Positions 10,255 to 19,146 of a stretch of DNA of 37,519 nt are shown in pieces (positions within the stretch are counted from its first letter, which is position 1; each line of letters opens with the position of its first letter). Position numbers and translations under genes: made by a program. The stretch covers positions 1 through 37,519 of the forward strand of contig JAITMK010000130.1 of NCBI GenBank assembly GCA_031277415.1. Reading direction: 5' to 3'. The notes under the pieces were generated by a model. The model saw only the letters and a program-made list of their open reading frames with translations, was not told where the DNA came from and made no database searches. The stretch comes from Azoarcus sp. Lineage in GTDB: Bacteria > Pseudomonadota > Gammaproteobacteria > Burkholderiales > Rhodocyclaceae.

Positions 10255-10572
10255 TTACATGGCCTCTTCGGTCGAGCGGTTGGCTGCGATGATGGCCGCG
10301 TGCAATGTGGAGGCTGTTTCGTCCCGGCCCTCCCCGGTCATCAGGCGGGCAATCTGTTCATCATCAAAACGAAAACGTGGAATCAATACCGGGTTGTCAG
10401 CCATCTTGACCAATCTGGCCGCTGACAGATTCTCGATGAAATCCGCCAACGCCTTGCCGATCCCCAGTCGAAACATGCCTGTCTCCCGATCACAGCGCAG
10501 CATTTTTTGCGCGAGCATCAGGTAGGCAATATTCAACTCCCGAATTTCGGCCTGAAAGTTTGGATGACTCAT
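10255..10572 (-). CDS. flhD: flagellar transcriptional regulator FlhD
   Basis: MSHPNFQAEIRELNIAYLMLAQKMLRCDRETGMFRLGI; start trimmed to the internal Met of ORF 10255..10593. Confidence 0.92.
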   Translation of the reverse strand: MSHPNFQAEIRELNIAYLMLAQKMLRCDRETGMFRLGIGKALADFIENLSAARLVKMADNPVLIPRFRFDDEQIARLMTGEGRDETASTLHAAIIAANRSTEEAM

Positions 10573-10779
10573 TGGAAAACTCACACATTTCAAAGAACTG
10601 ACACATGCAAGCTAAAGTAGCCTCTCAACACTCACAAGCCGAATAATTCACGCTCCCGTCCCGTTATTAAAGCCAGTACATATTTCCCGGATTACATCGT
10701 CAAATACGGCACAGCCATGGTAAAAAAGTTGCCCGGAAACGATATTGATATTTAATCGTTCTTGCATTGCAGGAGCTAA

Positions 10780-10909
10780 AGATTCTCTGCAAAACCCCTC
10801 CCGTCATTCTGCGCGCAGCGAAGCGAAGTCGCAGAATCCAGACGCTGCGTGGATCCTGCGGAATCAAGCAGGATGACAAGTCGTGAAAATGGGGTAATGC
10901 AGATGTTCC
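10780..10909. mobile_element. MITE-like element A (130 bp), flanked by CTAA
   Basis: Ends AGATTCTCTGCAAAACCCC ... GGGGTAATGCAGATGTTCC (imperfect inverted repeats); CTAA at 10776-10779 and 10910-10913; homologous in inverse orientation to 28257-28386. Confidence 0.75.
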
Positions 10910-10940
10910 CTAAACGCGCGTCTAACGAATCAATTTTTTG

Positions 10941-12914
10941 TCATTTTTCCGGCATATCCCCGGAAGGTTTTTTCACGCCAAATTCCGACACGACCTGATT
11001 ACGTCCCTGTCGCTTCGCCATGAGCGCGGCGCGGTCGGCTTTCTTGATGAGGTCGCTGATATTGGACAGGGACTTATCGCGTACTGCCACGCCAACGCTG
11101 ATCGACAACCGTATTACTTCGTCTTCGTTGGGGATCGCCAGACATTCGATTTTCTTGCGCAGCCGCTCGCCGCAGGCAATCACTTCATCCTGCGAAGTTT
11201 CCGGGCAGATCACCAGAAATTCGTCGCCGCCCGTGCGGCAAATCACGTCCTGGCTGCGCAACACCCGGCGCAGGGTTTCTGAAATCAGCCGCAGCGCCAT
11301 GTCTCCAACGTCATGTCCATTGATGTCATTGATCTGTTTGAAATTATCGAGATCGATGACCATGCACGCCAGGGAACCCGAACTGCGATGCGATGCTGCC
11401 CATTCCTGTTGCATACGCTCAAGCGCGTAGCGGCGATTGGGCAAACCCGTCAGCGCATCGGTAAGCGCGGCTTCCTGCAGGGAACGGTTGGAAATGGCCA
11501 GTTCGGCAGCGAAGTGTCGCAACTCCTCGCGCTCGTGTTCCAGTTCATGCTGTAACATCACGACCCGCCGGGCCATGCCCAATCGTGCCAGCAGTATCCT
11601 GTCCTCGGAGGTTTTGACAAAAAAATCGTCTGCCCCGGCGTCAGCGGCAGCAATGCATTCCTTATCGCCAGAGGGCAATAACAGCAAAACGAACATACCC
11701 CGCCCGAAACGCGAAGTACGCAGAATACGCAACAGGCTGATGGTGTGCGCCACATCATCTTCCACGTCCAGCACCAGCATCTGCGGTTGCACGTCAAAGA
11801 TATGCTCCATGAGGCCGTTCAGGCAGGGATATTCCGAGGTTTCGATATCCGTCTCGCCCAATGCCTTCAGCAATTTCTTGCGCGTGACGGCATCACTTGT
11901 GACAAGCACCGCCCGTACACTCGACATGCTTTCCATATCGGGCGTGCCGGGCACGGCCTTATCGCCGGATTCACTCACCGCCCCCCTGGATTCCGCCGCA
12001 CCACCCCCGATACCGCTCAGTGCCTCGAACGATGGGCACTTCACATCACCAAGTTGCAACAATTTGCTCCACTCGGGCCATTGGCGGGCAACCTCGTTGC
12101 AATCGCCGATGAAATTTTCGCGCGCGCATCCCAGATGCGCCGCCAGACGCACGGCTTTTTCGGTCAGTCCACATTGTTCGCGCGGTTCCCCCAGGCAGAT
12201 GTCGGCCACACACCTGGCGATAGTCAGGCATTGCATAACCTGCATTTCACGCCCGTCGGCAGCAAAAGGCGCTTCCTGTGGGCATTCGAAATAACGTACT
12301 GCGTTGGTAAACACGGAGGGGATCCCCCAGTCTGCGAGCATCGCCGTACCCAGGTCCGCATGAGTCATCGAGAATGTCTGTTGTTCCCGCGTCAACAGAT
12401 CAGCATCCGGTTTGTCCGCTACGAGCAATTGCCCGTATTTGGCCGGATAAACAGTCGCCAGCGCCAGTTCGCCAATCCTCGCCAGAAGACCGATACTGAA
12501 AAATTCGTCGGCAGCAACCGTGTGCAATCGAATCGCCAACCTCTGCATGGTCAATGCCATGATGATCGACGACGACCAGAACCGCATGTAATCGAATCCC
12601 TGGCAAACCCCCTTGCGATAATTCGACAACAGCGAAAAACCGAGCGCCAGCGCGCGCACCGCCGGTATTCCCAGCACCATCAAGGCTTCCTGTACCGAAA
12701 CGATTGCGCGCTGCCGGAAAAGCGCGCCGTTGGCCGCCTTGATGAGCCTGCCAACGAACGCAGGGTCTCCCTTGATTACCCGTGCCAACTCAGCAATCGA
12801 ACTCTTCTCATCATCCAGTGTTCGCATGATCGCCAGCGCAACCCCGCGAGGAGATGGAAGATGCCCGGTTGCCTTGATCTGGGCGAAACGATTTAGATCA
12901 ATCGATGTTGTCAT
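10941..12914 (-). CDS. HDOD - receiver - GGDEF (diguanylate cyclase) regulator
   Basis: N-terminal HDOD domain; central receiver-like segment (MLVLDVEDD, DDFFVKTSE); GGDEF domain DALTGLPNRRYALERM and RTGGDEFLVI. Start placed at MTTSIDLNRF. Confidence 0.88.
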   Translation of the reverse strand: MTTSIDLNRFAQIKATGHLPSPRGVALAIMRTLDDEKSSIAELARVIKGDPAFVGRLIKAANGALFRQRAIVSVQEALMVLGIPAVRALALGFSLLSNYRKGVCQGFDYMRFWSSSIIMALTMQRLAIRLHTVAADEFFSIGLLARIGELALATVYPAKYGQLLVADKPDADLLTREQQTFSMTHADLGTAMLADWGIPSVFTNAVRYFECPQEAPFAADGREMQVMQCLTIARCVADICLGEPREQCGLTEKAVRLAAHLGCARENFIGDCNEVARQWPEWSKLLQLGDVKCPSFEALSGIGGGAAESRGAVSESGDKAVPGTPDMESMSSVRAVLVTSDAVTRKKLLKALGETDIETSEYPCLNGLMEHIFDVQPQMLVLDVEDDVAHTISLLRILRTSRFGRGMFVLLLLPSGDKECIAAADAGADDFFVKTSEDRILLARLGMARRVVMLQHELEHEREELRHFAAELAISNRSLQEAALTDALTGLPNRRYALERMQQEWAASHRSSGSLACMVIDLDNFKQINDINGHDVGDMALRLISETLRRVLRSQDVICRTGGDEFLVICPETSQDEVIACGERLRKKIECLAIPNEDEVIRLSISVGVAVRDKSLSNISDLIKKADRAALMAKRQGRNQVVSEFGVKKPSGDMPEK

Positions 12915-13216
12915 AGCAAAAACGCTGAAAAACAACCCGAAACGATGAACTGACCATGATCTGTATCATCATATTCGCATTGGAGTATGATAAGGAAATG
13001 TCTTTCTCACTTCCCATGAACGGCGGCGAGAATGACGCTCAACACTTTTTTGCACTTTAAAAATGTCTCCCATGCTTTACCAGTGTAGTTTTACTCAGTA
13101 TTTCATATATATTTACGGGGAGTTACACGGTATCTCCTGCTCCGTTTCAAGCATGCACCAAATACAGTCCTTGCAAAAACTGATGAAGCAGCTCAAAAAC
13201 AGGTATTGACTCCGTC

Positions 13217-13780
13217 ATGAACTACTGTTCAGAGTGTGGCGCGCCCATCGCCATGATGACGCCTTCCGGCGACACTCGACCTCGTCATGTCTGCATGAGT
13301 TGCGGCATGGTTCACTATCGAAATCCCAAACTGGTCGTTGGAACCATTCCGGAATGGGAAAACGGCATCCTGTTGTGTCGGCGTGCCATTGAACCCAGGT
13401 ATGACAAATGGACGCTCCCTGCCGGTTTCATGGAAACGTCGGAAACCACCGCCGAGGCCGCCGCGCGGGAAACACTGGAAGAAGCCTGCGCGCGGGTCGA
13501 AATGGGAGAGATGTTCTCCCTCATCGACGTCCCCGCCATTAGCCAGGTACACATTTTTTACCGCGCCCGGCTGCTCGATGCCGATTTTTGTCCCGGCGAG
13601 GAAACGCTTGAAACCGCAATCTTTTCCGAAGCCGAGATTCCCTGGGATGAAATCGCTTTCCGCACCGTTTTCCTGACTTTGCGGCAATACTTTTCAGACC
13701 GCCGCAATGGTAGTTGGCAGTTCCACATGATGACCCTTCCTATGCCGTATTCCTCTGGCGATGTGTCATCGCAAAGATAA
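13217..13780 (+). CDS. Nudix hydrolase with N-terminal zinc ribbon
   Basis: CSECG...CMSCG ribbon; Nudix box GFMETSETTAEAAARETLEEACARV. Confidence 0.92.
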   Translation: MNYCSECGAPIAMMTPSGDTRPRHVCMSCGMVHYRNPKLVVGTIPEWENGILLCRRAIEPRYDKWTLPAGFMETSETTAEAAARETLEEACARVEMGEMFSLIDVPAISQVHIFYRARLLDADFCPGEETLETAIFSEAEIPWDEIAFRTVFLTLRQYFSDRRNGSWQFHMMTLPMPYSSGDVSSQR

Positions 13781-13846
13781 AATGCCCCGAATAGTAGTCA
13801 CCACTCTGAAAAAATCAGAGAAATCGTCATATAGGAGTATTCGATC

Positions 13847-14212
13847 ATGAATTCATCGAATCAAACCGCAACACAGCCGCGCATCCTCAGTCTGGCAGAA
13901 GGCCGTGCCTTGCTCGCGCTCTACGAAGCAATGGTCGAAACGGCGCGCACGCACGACTGGGACCGGTTGACCGAAATCGAGCGGCAAGCCGCAGAACTGC
14001 GCGATATGGCCATTTCTCGCCCACCTGCATCCAATGACGTGGAAGATGTAAAAGAATTGTCGGTGTTGCTTACCCAGATCCAGCGTCTCGATCATGAAAT
14101 ACGCAATCAGGTGGAACCGGCGTGCGAGCAGGCGCGTCAGCAACTCTCCGTCGAAGTCAGGGATCGTACCGTGCGCAAGGCTTACAGCAACCCGGACGCC
14201 CCTGGAGGCTGA
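13847..14212 (+). CDS. fliT: FliT-like flagellar protein
   Basis: 121 aa helical protein (LSLAEGRALLALYEAMVETARTHDWDRLTEIERQAAELRDM) immediately upstream of fliK. Confidence 0.65.
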   Translation: MNSSNQTATQPRILSLAEGRALLALYEAMVETARTHDWDRLTEIERQAAELRDMAISRPPASNDVEDVKELSVLLTQIQRLDHEIRNQVEPACEQARQQLSVEVRDRTVRKAYSNPDAPGG

Positions 14213-14239
14213 AAATAACAGGGATTGGGAGTCTGAAAC

Positions 14240-15613
14240 ATGATCCCTTCTGATCTCGCCGCCCGTTTGCGTTTTTTGCACGAAGCCAGTCTTTTCGAGA
14301 CTTCCCCCCCCGTCGCCGGGCTGCACCGGTCGCGCGAACTCCAGGCCCAATTGCAGGAACTGGTTCCGGGGCAACGCTTTCTTGCCACCCTGCAACGCAC
14401 CTTGCCCGACGGCACTTTCCGCGCCCTGGTCGCCGGACAGCAGGTCACTCTCGCGCTGAACACTGCGGCAAAACCGGGCGATACGCTTGAACTGGTCGCC
14501 ACGAATGTTTCTTCCAAGGTGGTGCTTTCCAGGCTGGCGACAGCGGCGGACGGAGCAAACATCGGTTCAGCACGCCCCAATCTGAGTCCGACCGGACAAC
14601 TCATCAGCTTTCTGCTCACAGGCCAGCCCGCCGCAAAACCTGCCGTACTGTTGAATAATCAGCCCTTGTTCCAGACCCCTCCTCCGGCTCCCGGCGCCTC
14701 GGCCGCAAATGCCGCCGGTACGCAGCCCGTGATTGCACAAACTGTCGGCGCACAGGTTGCAGGCGCCATCAATCCTCAACCCGGCACTGCCGCCAATGCG
14801 CAACTCGCCGCCATCGCCACTCAACTCGCCCCCGGCACACAACTGACCGCCGTCAGCACTCAATTTGCCTCCGTCAGCGCGCAATTGGTTCCCCTGCTGC
14901 GTCAGGCGCTATCGCAAAGCGGCCTGTTCTATGAAGCGCATCAGGCTCAATGGCTGGCAGGAAAAATCGATCTCGCCACGCTGCTGCGTGAACCACAGGC
15001 GCAAACCCCCGGCCAACCTCCGTCTTCCGCCACACCCGGCTCCTCTCCGTCTCCATCTTCTCCCGGCACAGGCGCCATGGCAAGCGCAGCGAACACCGGA
15101 ACCGCTCTCCGTACCGGAAATGTGGCAGCGACTCCGGGCAATGCCGCCGCGCAGGCGCTGGGACGCACCGAAGCGCCCGTTGCCCAGGTGCGGGAGGTCA
15201 CCACCCGGCAAGCCGAGAACATCATACGCAACAACCCGGTTGCCGAACGTCTGCTGCCCATTGTGCACCAGCAACTCGAATCCCTTGCCAGCCAGCAATA
15301 CATCTGGCATGGCACGGCATGGCCGGGCCAGATGTTCGAGTGGATCATCGAAGACCCCCGAGGCGAAGGACACGCGGAAGGCGAAGATACCGACGGGCAA
15401 TGGGATACCACCTTGCGATTGACGCTGCCCCGCCTTGGCGGAGTCGAAGCGCGCATACAGTTGCGCACGAACGGCGTGGCACTGCGGTTGCAGGTCGAAG
15501 ACAAGCCTGCCGCAGCCAGACTCGAAGCCCGCCGCAACGAGTTGGCCGAAGCCCTGGAAGCCGCCGGGGTGACATTGACCGGCATGGCCGTGGAGCATCG
15601 AGATGAATCCTGA
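14240..15613 (+). CDS. fliK: flagellar hook-length control protein FliK
   Basis: 457 aa; Ala/Pro/Thr-rich centre; C-terminal domain LRLTLPRLGGVEARIQLRTNGVALRLQVEDKPAAARLEARRNELAEALEAAGVTLTGMAV. Confidence 0.85.
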   Translation: MIPSDLAARLRFLHEASLFETSPPVAGLHRSRELQAQLQELVPGQRFLATLQRTLPDGTFRALVAGQQVTLALNTAAKPGDTLELVATNVSSKVVLSRLATAADGANIGSARPNLSPTGQLISFLLTGQPAAKPAVLLNNQPLFQTPPPAPGASAANAAGTQPVIAQTVGAQVAGAINPQPGTAANAQLAAIATQLAPGTQLTAVSTQFASVSAQLVPLLRQALSQSGLFYEAHQAQWLAGKIDLATLLREPQAQTPGQPPSSATPGSSPSPSSPGTGAMASAANTGTALRTGNVAATPGNAAAQALGRTEAPVAQVREVTTRQAENIIRNNPVAERLLPIVHQQLESLASQQYIWHGTAWPGQMFEWIIEDPRGEGHAEGEDTDGQWDTTLRLTLPRLGGVEARIQLRTNGVALRLQVEDKPAAARLEARRNELAEALEAAGVTLTGMAVEHRDES

Positions 15614-15911
15614 CGATTTTTCACCGCGTGATGAAGCCGTTGCCCTCACCTACACGCCCGGCGACAGCGCGCCGCAGGTCGTTGCCAAAGGCCGTGGGCT
15701 GCTCGCACAGGAAATCATTTCCCGCGCCCGCGAGGCCGGTGTGTATGTGCATGAGTCACCGGAACTCGTCTCTCTGCTCATGCAGGTTGACCTCGATGCC
15801 CATATTCCGCCGCAGCTCTATACCGTGGTTGCCGAATTGCTGGCCTGGCTTTACCGCGTCGAAGCAGGTGTTTCCACGCCGCCTCCCACTGCTCTTTCCG
15901 GTTCAGGATAA
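15603..15911 (+). CDS. FlhB C-terminal-like protein (FhlB / EscU-YscU-HrcU family)
   Basis: 102 aa: AVALTYTPGDSAPQVVAKGRGLLAQEIISRAREAGVYVHESPELVSLLMQVDLDAHIPPQLYTVVAELLAWLYRVE; overlaps the fliK 3' end. Confidence 0.85.
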   Translation: MNPDDFSPRDEAVALTYTPGDSAPQVVAKGRGLLAQEIISRAREAGVYVHESPELVSLLMQVDLDAHIPPQLYTVVAELLAWLYRVEAGVSTPPPTALSGSG

Positions 15912-16009
15912 TAAGTTGCACGACTTGTTTCACGCCCCTATGGTAGAAATCGATGATCTGGCTGTAAGGACCGTCTCATAAAAGTATTCCATCAAAACGG
16001 AAAAAGAAA

Positions 16010-16786
16010 ATGTCACCTCAAACCAACGACAGACTACTTGTTTCCTTGCAGGAAGACGGGCTGGAAGAATTCCTTTTACGCGGAAATCGCCAGGTTCGAC
16101 AATTACTCCAGGAACTGGTCAGAAACCATTCCCTCATCAGCGTTCATCTACTTCCGGGCAGCCTCTCCTTCCTGAGCACCATCCTCACCCTTTCCGATGA
16201 CGAAGAATGGATTTTTCTCGACCCCAGCCCAAACGAGACCATTTACCGCCGCAGCCTGAAAGCCGAACGGCTGCTTTGCATCACCCAACTCAACAAGATT
16301 CGCATTCAGTTCCGGCTGCACAACGTCGTGGAAATTCCAGTCGGGAACCATCCCGCCCTGGCCGCGCCCGTTCCCAACGAGGTGTTGCGTCTGCAACGCC
16401 GTGACGCTTTCCGTTTACAGGTTCCGCTTTCCCATAATCTGAAATGTGTCCTGCCAGAGCAGGAAAACGAACACGCAGAGTTTCGGAAAAAAGGCATCGA
16501 GGTTTCCGTGATCGACATCAGCGCCGGTGGCCTGTCGATGGAGCTTCCGATCAGCAAAACCTCACCCTCCGTAGGTGACAGGATCATCGGTTGCCACCTG
16601 AAGCTGCCCGACCACCTCATCAAACTCGACCTTGAAGTCCGCAATCACGGTCTGCGCATCCTCGCCAACGGCAAGCAAATGCTGCGCCTCGGTTGCAGCT
16701 TCATTTCTCTGCCTACCCAGAGCGCAAACCAGATTCAACGCTACATCTACCAGATCGAACGCGAAATGCGCGCAAACGGAACATGA
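16010..16786 (+). CDS. ycgR: flagellar brake protein YcgR (PilZ domain)
   Basis: N-terminal YcgR domain; PilZ motif RRDAFRLQVP...VIDISAGGLSMELP. Confidence 0.88.
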   Translation: MSPQTNDRLLVSLQEDGLEEFLLRGNRQVRQLLQELVRNHSLISVHLLPGSLSFLSTILTLSDDEEWIFLDPSPNETIYRRSLKAERLLCITQLNKIRIQFRLHNVVEIPVGNHPALAAPVPNEVLRLQRRDAFRLQVPLSHNLKCVLPEQENEHAEFRKKGIEVSVIDISAGGLSMELPISKTSPSVGDRIIGCHLKLPDHLIKLDLEVRNHGLRILANGKQMLRLGCSFISLPTQSANQIQRYIYQIEREMRANGT

Positions 16787-16844
16787 CCGGTTTTATTCCG
16801 TTTGGCCGGATTTTCCTGAATCCCCGCTCATCAAGGGGACGATG

Positions 16845-16926
16845 GTAGGGGCGTTGCGTGCAACGCCCTCTGCAAACCCCCACCACATGTTGATGGATGC
16901 AAGGGCGTTGCACGCAACGCCCCTAC
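16845..16926. repeat. GTAGGGGC-family repeat: two self-palindromic arms in perfect 25-bp inverted arrangement
   Basis: GTAGGGGCGTTGCGTGCAACGCCCT ... AGGGCGTTGCACGCAACGCCCCTAC. Confidence 0.9.
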
Positions 16927-16930
16927 AAAC

Positions 16931-16984
16931 CCTATTCCTCCGCCCGATTCGTAACAGGCTTGATCACGACCTTGTAGCACGCAA
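16931..16984 (-). pseudogene. remnant copy of the ppiD 3' end (about 50 bp)
   Basis: CCTATTCCTCCGCCCGATTCGTAACAGGCTTGATCACGACCTTGTAGCACGCA versus 19146-19205 CCTATTCCTCCTCCGCCTGACTCGTAACAGGCTTGATCACGACCTTGTAGCGATCACGCA: two 3-nt gaps and two mismatches. Confidence 0.8.
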
Positions 16985-17022
16985 AATAAATACTTTTGCG
17001 TCGGCAAAAATATATACTTTTG
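16979..17022. promoter_or_regulatory. paired operator-like motifs upstream of the vWA gene
   Basis: ACGCAAAA-TAAATAC-TTTTGCGT (16979-17001) and CAAAAATATATACTTTTG (17005-17022): two related copies about 23 bp apart. Confidence 0.45.
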
Positions 17023-17139
17023 GGTTTCTGCCACGCAAACATTTATCGCAAGAAGAACATACGTAGTCGGCCGTGTTCTTCAAAAACATTCAGCACTTTT
17101 CAAGAGGAACCACCTCATTTTTTCACCGGGAGATTTTTC

Positions 17140-18864
17140 ATGAGCATCCTGCATTGCAGATCAGATTTGCCCGTATCTTCGTTTCGCTTCGCGCCATTCG
17201 CCTTTCTTTTGTTTATTTTGATACTGTCTTTGAGCGGATGCTACAACACGCATCCGAGCGTGTCCCACGATGGTATGTCCGCTGATGCCCCGAGCGATCA
17301 GGAAATACCGCAGCTCACAGTCGCGCCCAGCACGATCACCGTTGAAAGCTCCCGCCGGGTCACCGTTACACGCCGCCCCCTCCAGGCGACAAATGAGTTG
17401 GCTGATCCGTATTACCAGGATGAACAGCGCGAACAATACGAAACGCTGTCCGAAAGCGAAATCAAGCTCGTTGCCAGCGAACCCGTGTCGACGTTTAGTA
17501 TCGACATCGATACCGGCGCTTATGCCAACGTTCGGCGATTCCTCAACGGTGGGCAGTTGCCGCCGCACGGTGCGGTGCGTATCGAGGAATTGATCAATTA
17601 TTTTACGTACCAGTATGCGCTGCCGACGCCGGTTAACGGCAAACTGCCGCCGTTCGGTGTCACAACAGAAATCGCACCGAGCCCGTGGAACGCGCACACC
17701 AAACTGATTCGCATTGGCATCAAGGCGTCTGATGTCGCCGTGGAAGATCTGCCTCCGGCCAATCTGGTGTTTCTGGTCGATGTTTCCGGCTCGATGGATC
17801 GGCCCACAGGCTTGCCGCTGGTTAAAAACACACTGAAATTGCTCATCGACCAGCTTCGTCCGCAGGACAAAGTATCGCTCGTCACCTATGCCAGCGGAAC
17901 CCAGATCGTACTGGAGCCGACTCCCGGTAACGAAAAGGCGAAAATATCCGCCGCAATCGAACAGTTGCGCGCGGGCGGCAGCACTGCCGGTGCTTCGGGC
18001 ATCATGCTGGCGTATCAAATGGCGCAACAAGGATTCATTTCCAAAGGGATCAACCGCATCCTGCTTGCTACCGACGGCGATTTCAACGTCGGCATCACCA
18101 ATTTCGAGCAATTGAAGGAACTGGTTGCCGAAAAGAAGAAAAGCGGCATTTCGTTGACGACGCTCGGCTATGCTTCCGGCAACTACAACGAGCGCCTGAT
18201 GAAGGATTTGGCTATTGCCGGTGAGGGCAATTATTCCTATATCGATACGTTGCAGGAAGCGCGCAAGGTGTTGGTCGAACAATTGAGCTCAACGCTTTCG
18301 GTCGTTGCTAGCGATGTCAAAATACAAGTCGAATTCAACCCGGAAAAGGTCAGTGAATATCGTCTGATCGGCTATGAAAAACGCGAACTGAAACGCGAAG
18401 ATTTTGCCAACGACAAGGTCGACGCTGGCGATATCGGTTCCGGCCATACAGTCACGGCACTCTACGAAATCGTGCTGAAAGGCCAGCAAGGCTGGCTCGA
18501 ACCCCTGCGCTATCAGCCTGCACCCGCTGCCAAAAAGCCGCATTCAGCCGAGTTGGCGTTTCTGCGCATCCGCTACAAAGAACCGGGCGCGGAGCAAAGC
18601 AAGCTCACGGAATTCCCGATCAGTGCACGCCAGATCAAACCCTCGTTCAACGCCGCCAGCAACGACTTTCAATTCGCCGCCGCCGTTGCCGCCTATGGAC
18701 AGATTCTGAAAAACGGCAAGTACACCGGCACGTTCAGCCTTGCCGACGTTGCCGAACTGGCTCAAAACGCCAAAGGCAACGACCGCTTCGGACTGCGCGC
18801 AGAATTCGTGCAACTGGTCGATCTGGCAAAGAGTTTGCAGACGAAAAAACCGCCGCAAAACTGA
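17140..18864 (+). CDS. YfbK-like von Willebrand factor type A lipoprotein
   Basis: ATG at 17140 with GGGAG upstream; lipobox LSLSGC; MIDAS DVSGSM; TFSIDIDTGAYANVRRFLNGGQLPPHGAVRIEELINYF; C-terminal domain as in YfbK-type proteins. Confidence 0.9.
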   Translation: MSILHCRSDLPVSSFRFAPFAFLLFILILSLSGCYNTHPSVSHDGMSADAPSDQEIPQLTVAPSTITVESSRRVTVTRRPLQATNELADPYYQDEQREQYETLSESEIKLVASEPVSTFSIDIDTGAYANVRRFLNGGQLPPHGAVRIEELINYFTYQYALPTPVNGKLPPFGVTTEIAPSPWNAHTKLIRIGIKASDVAVEDLPPANLVFLVDVSGSMDRPTGLPLVKNTLKLLIDQLRPQDKVSLVTYASGTQIVLEPTPGNEKAKISAAIEQLRAGGSTAGASGIMLAYQMAQQGFISKGINRILLATDGDFNVGITNFEQLKELVAEKKKSGISLTTLGYASGNYNERLMKDLAIAGEGNYSYIDTLQEARKVLVEQLSSTLSVVASDVKIQVEFNPEKVSEYRLIGYEKRELKREDFANDKVDAGDIGSGHTVTALYEIVLKGQQGWLEPLRYQPAPAAKKPHSAELAFLRIRYKEPGAEQSKLTEFPISARQIKPSFNAASNDFQFAAAVAAYGQILKNGKYTGTFSLADVAELAQNAKGNDRFGLRAEFVQLVDLAKSLQTKKPPQN

Positions 18865-18872
18865 TGTTTCAA

Positions 18873-18903
18873 ATGTAGGGGCAGGCCTTGTGCCTGCCCA
18901 TGC
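18873..18903. repeat. dispersed GTAGGGGC hairpin repeat (31 bp)
   Basis: ATGTAGGGGCAGGCCTTGTGCCTGCCCATGC; exact reverse complement at 27566-27596. Confidence 0.9.
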
Positions 18904-18925
18904 ACCAATAGGGTAAATCGAAACA

Positions 18926-18976
18926 GGGCAACCACAAGGGTTACCCCTACACCCGGCAATTGGAATGGGGTTTTGC
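18926..18976. repeat. GTAGGGG hairpin plus conserved flank
   Basis: Reverse complement GCAAAACCCCATTCCAATTGCCGGGTGTAGGGGTAACCCTTGTGGTTGCCC matches 28410-28450 GCAAAACCCCATTCCAATTGCCGAGCGTAGGGGCGACCTGTGGTCGCCC. Confidence 0.85.
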
Positions 18977-19030
18977 TACACCAAGGCTGGGCGCGGCGGT
19001 GGCACCCATGCTTTGATTCACACCTGAACT

Positions 19031-19058
19031 GTAGGGGCAAATAATTATTTGCCCCTAC
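19031..19058. repeat. 28-bp perfect palindrome of the GTAGGGGC family
   Basis: GTAGGGGCAAATAATTATTTGCCCCTAC. Confidence 0.9.
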
Positions 19059-19146
19059 ATCCTCTGGGTGTCGCCTGCCGCCTGAATGACCGGCACCGTG
19101 TTGCCCTGGCGACCGCTTGCGGGAGAGGGAGAGGGAAGAGGTTCCC

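Noticed and set aside
442-10572. Chemotaxis cluster as a wholly novel system
   Set aside because: Gene content is mostly canonical flagellar chemotaxis; only the specific deviations (CheB, CheV pair, CheZ motif) merit follow-up.
16996-17139. ORF-track N-terminal extension of the vWA gene
   Set aside because: The extension runs from the operator-like region; ATG at 17140 has a Shine-Dalgarno-like GGGAG and gives a proper lipoprotein signal peptide.
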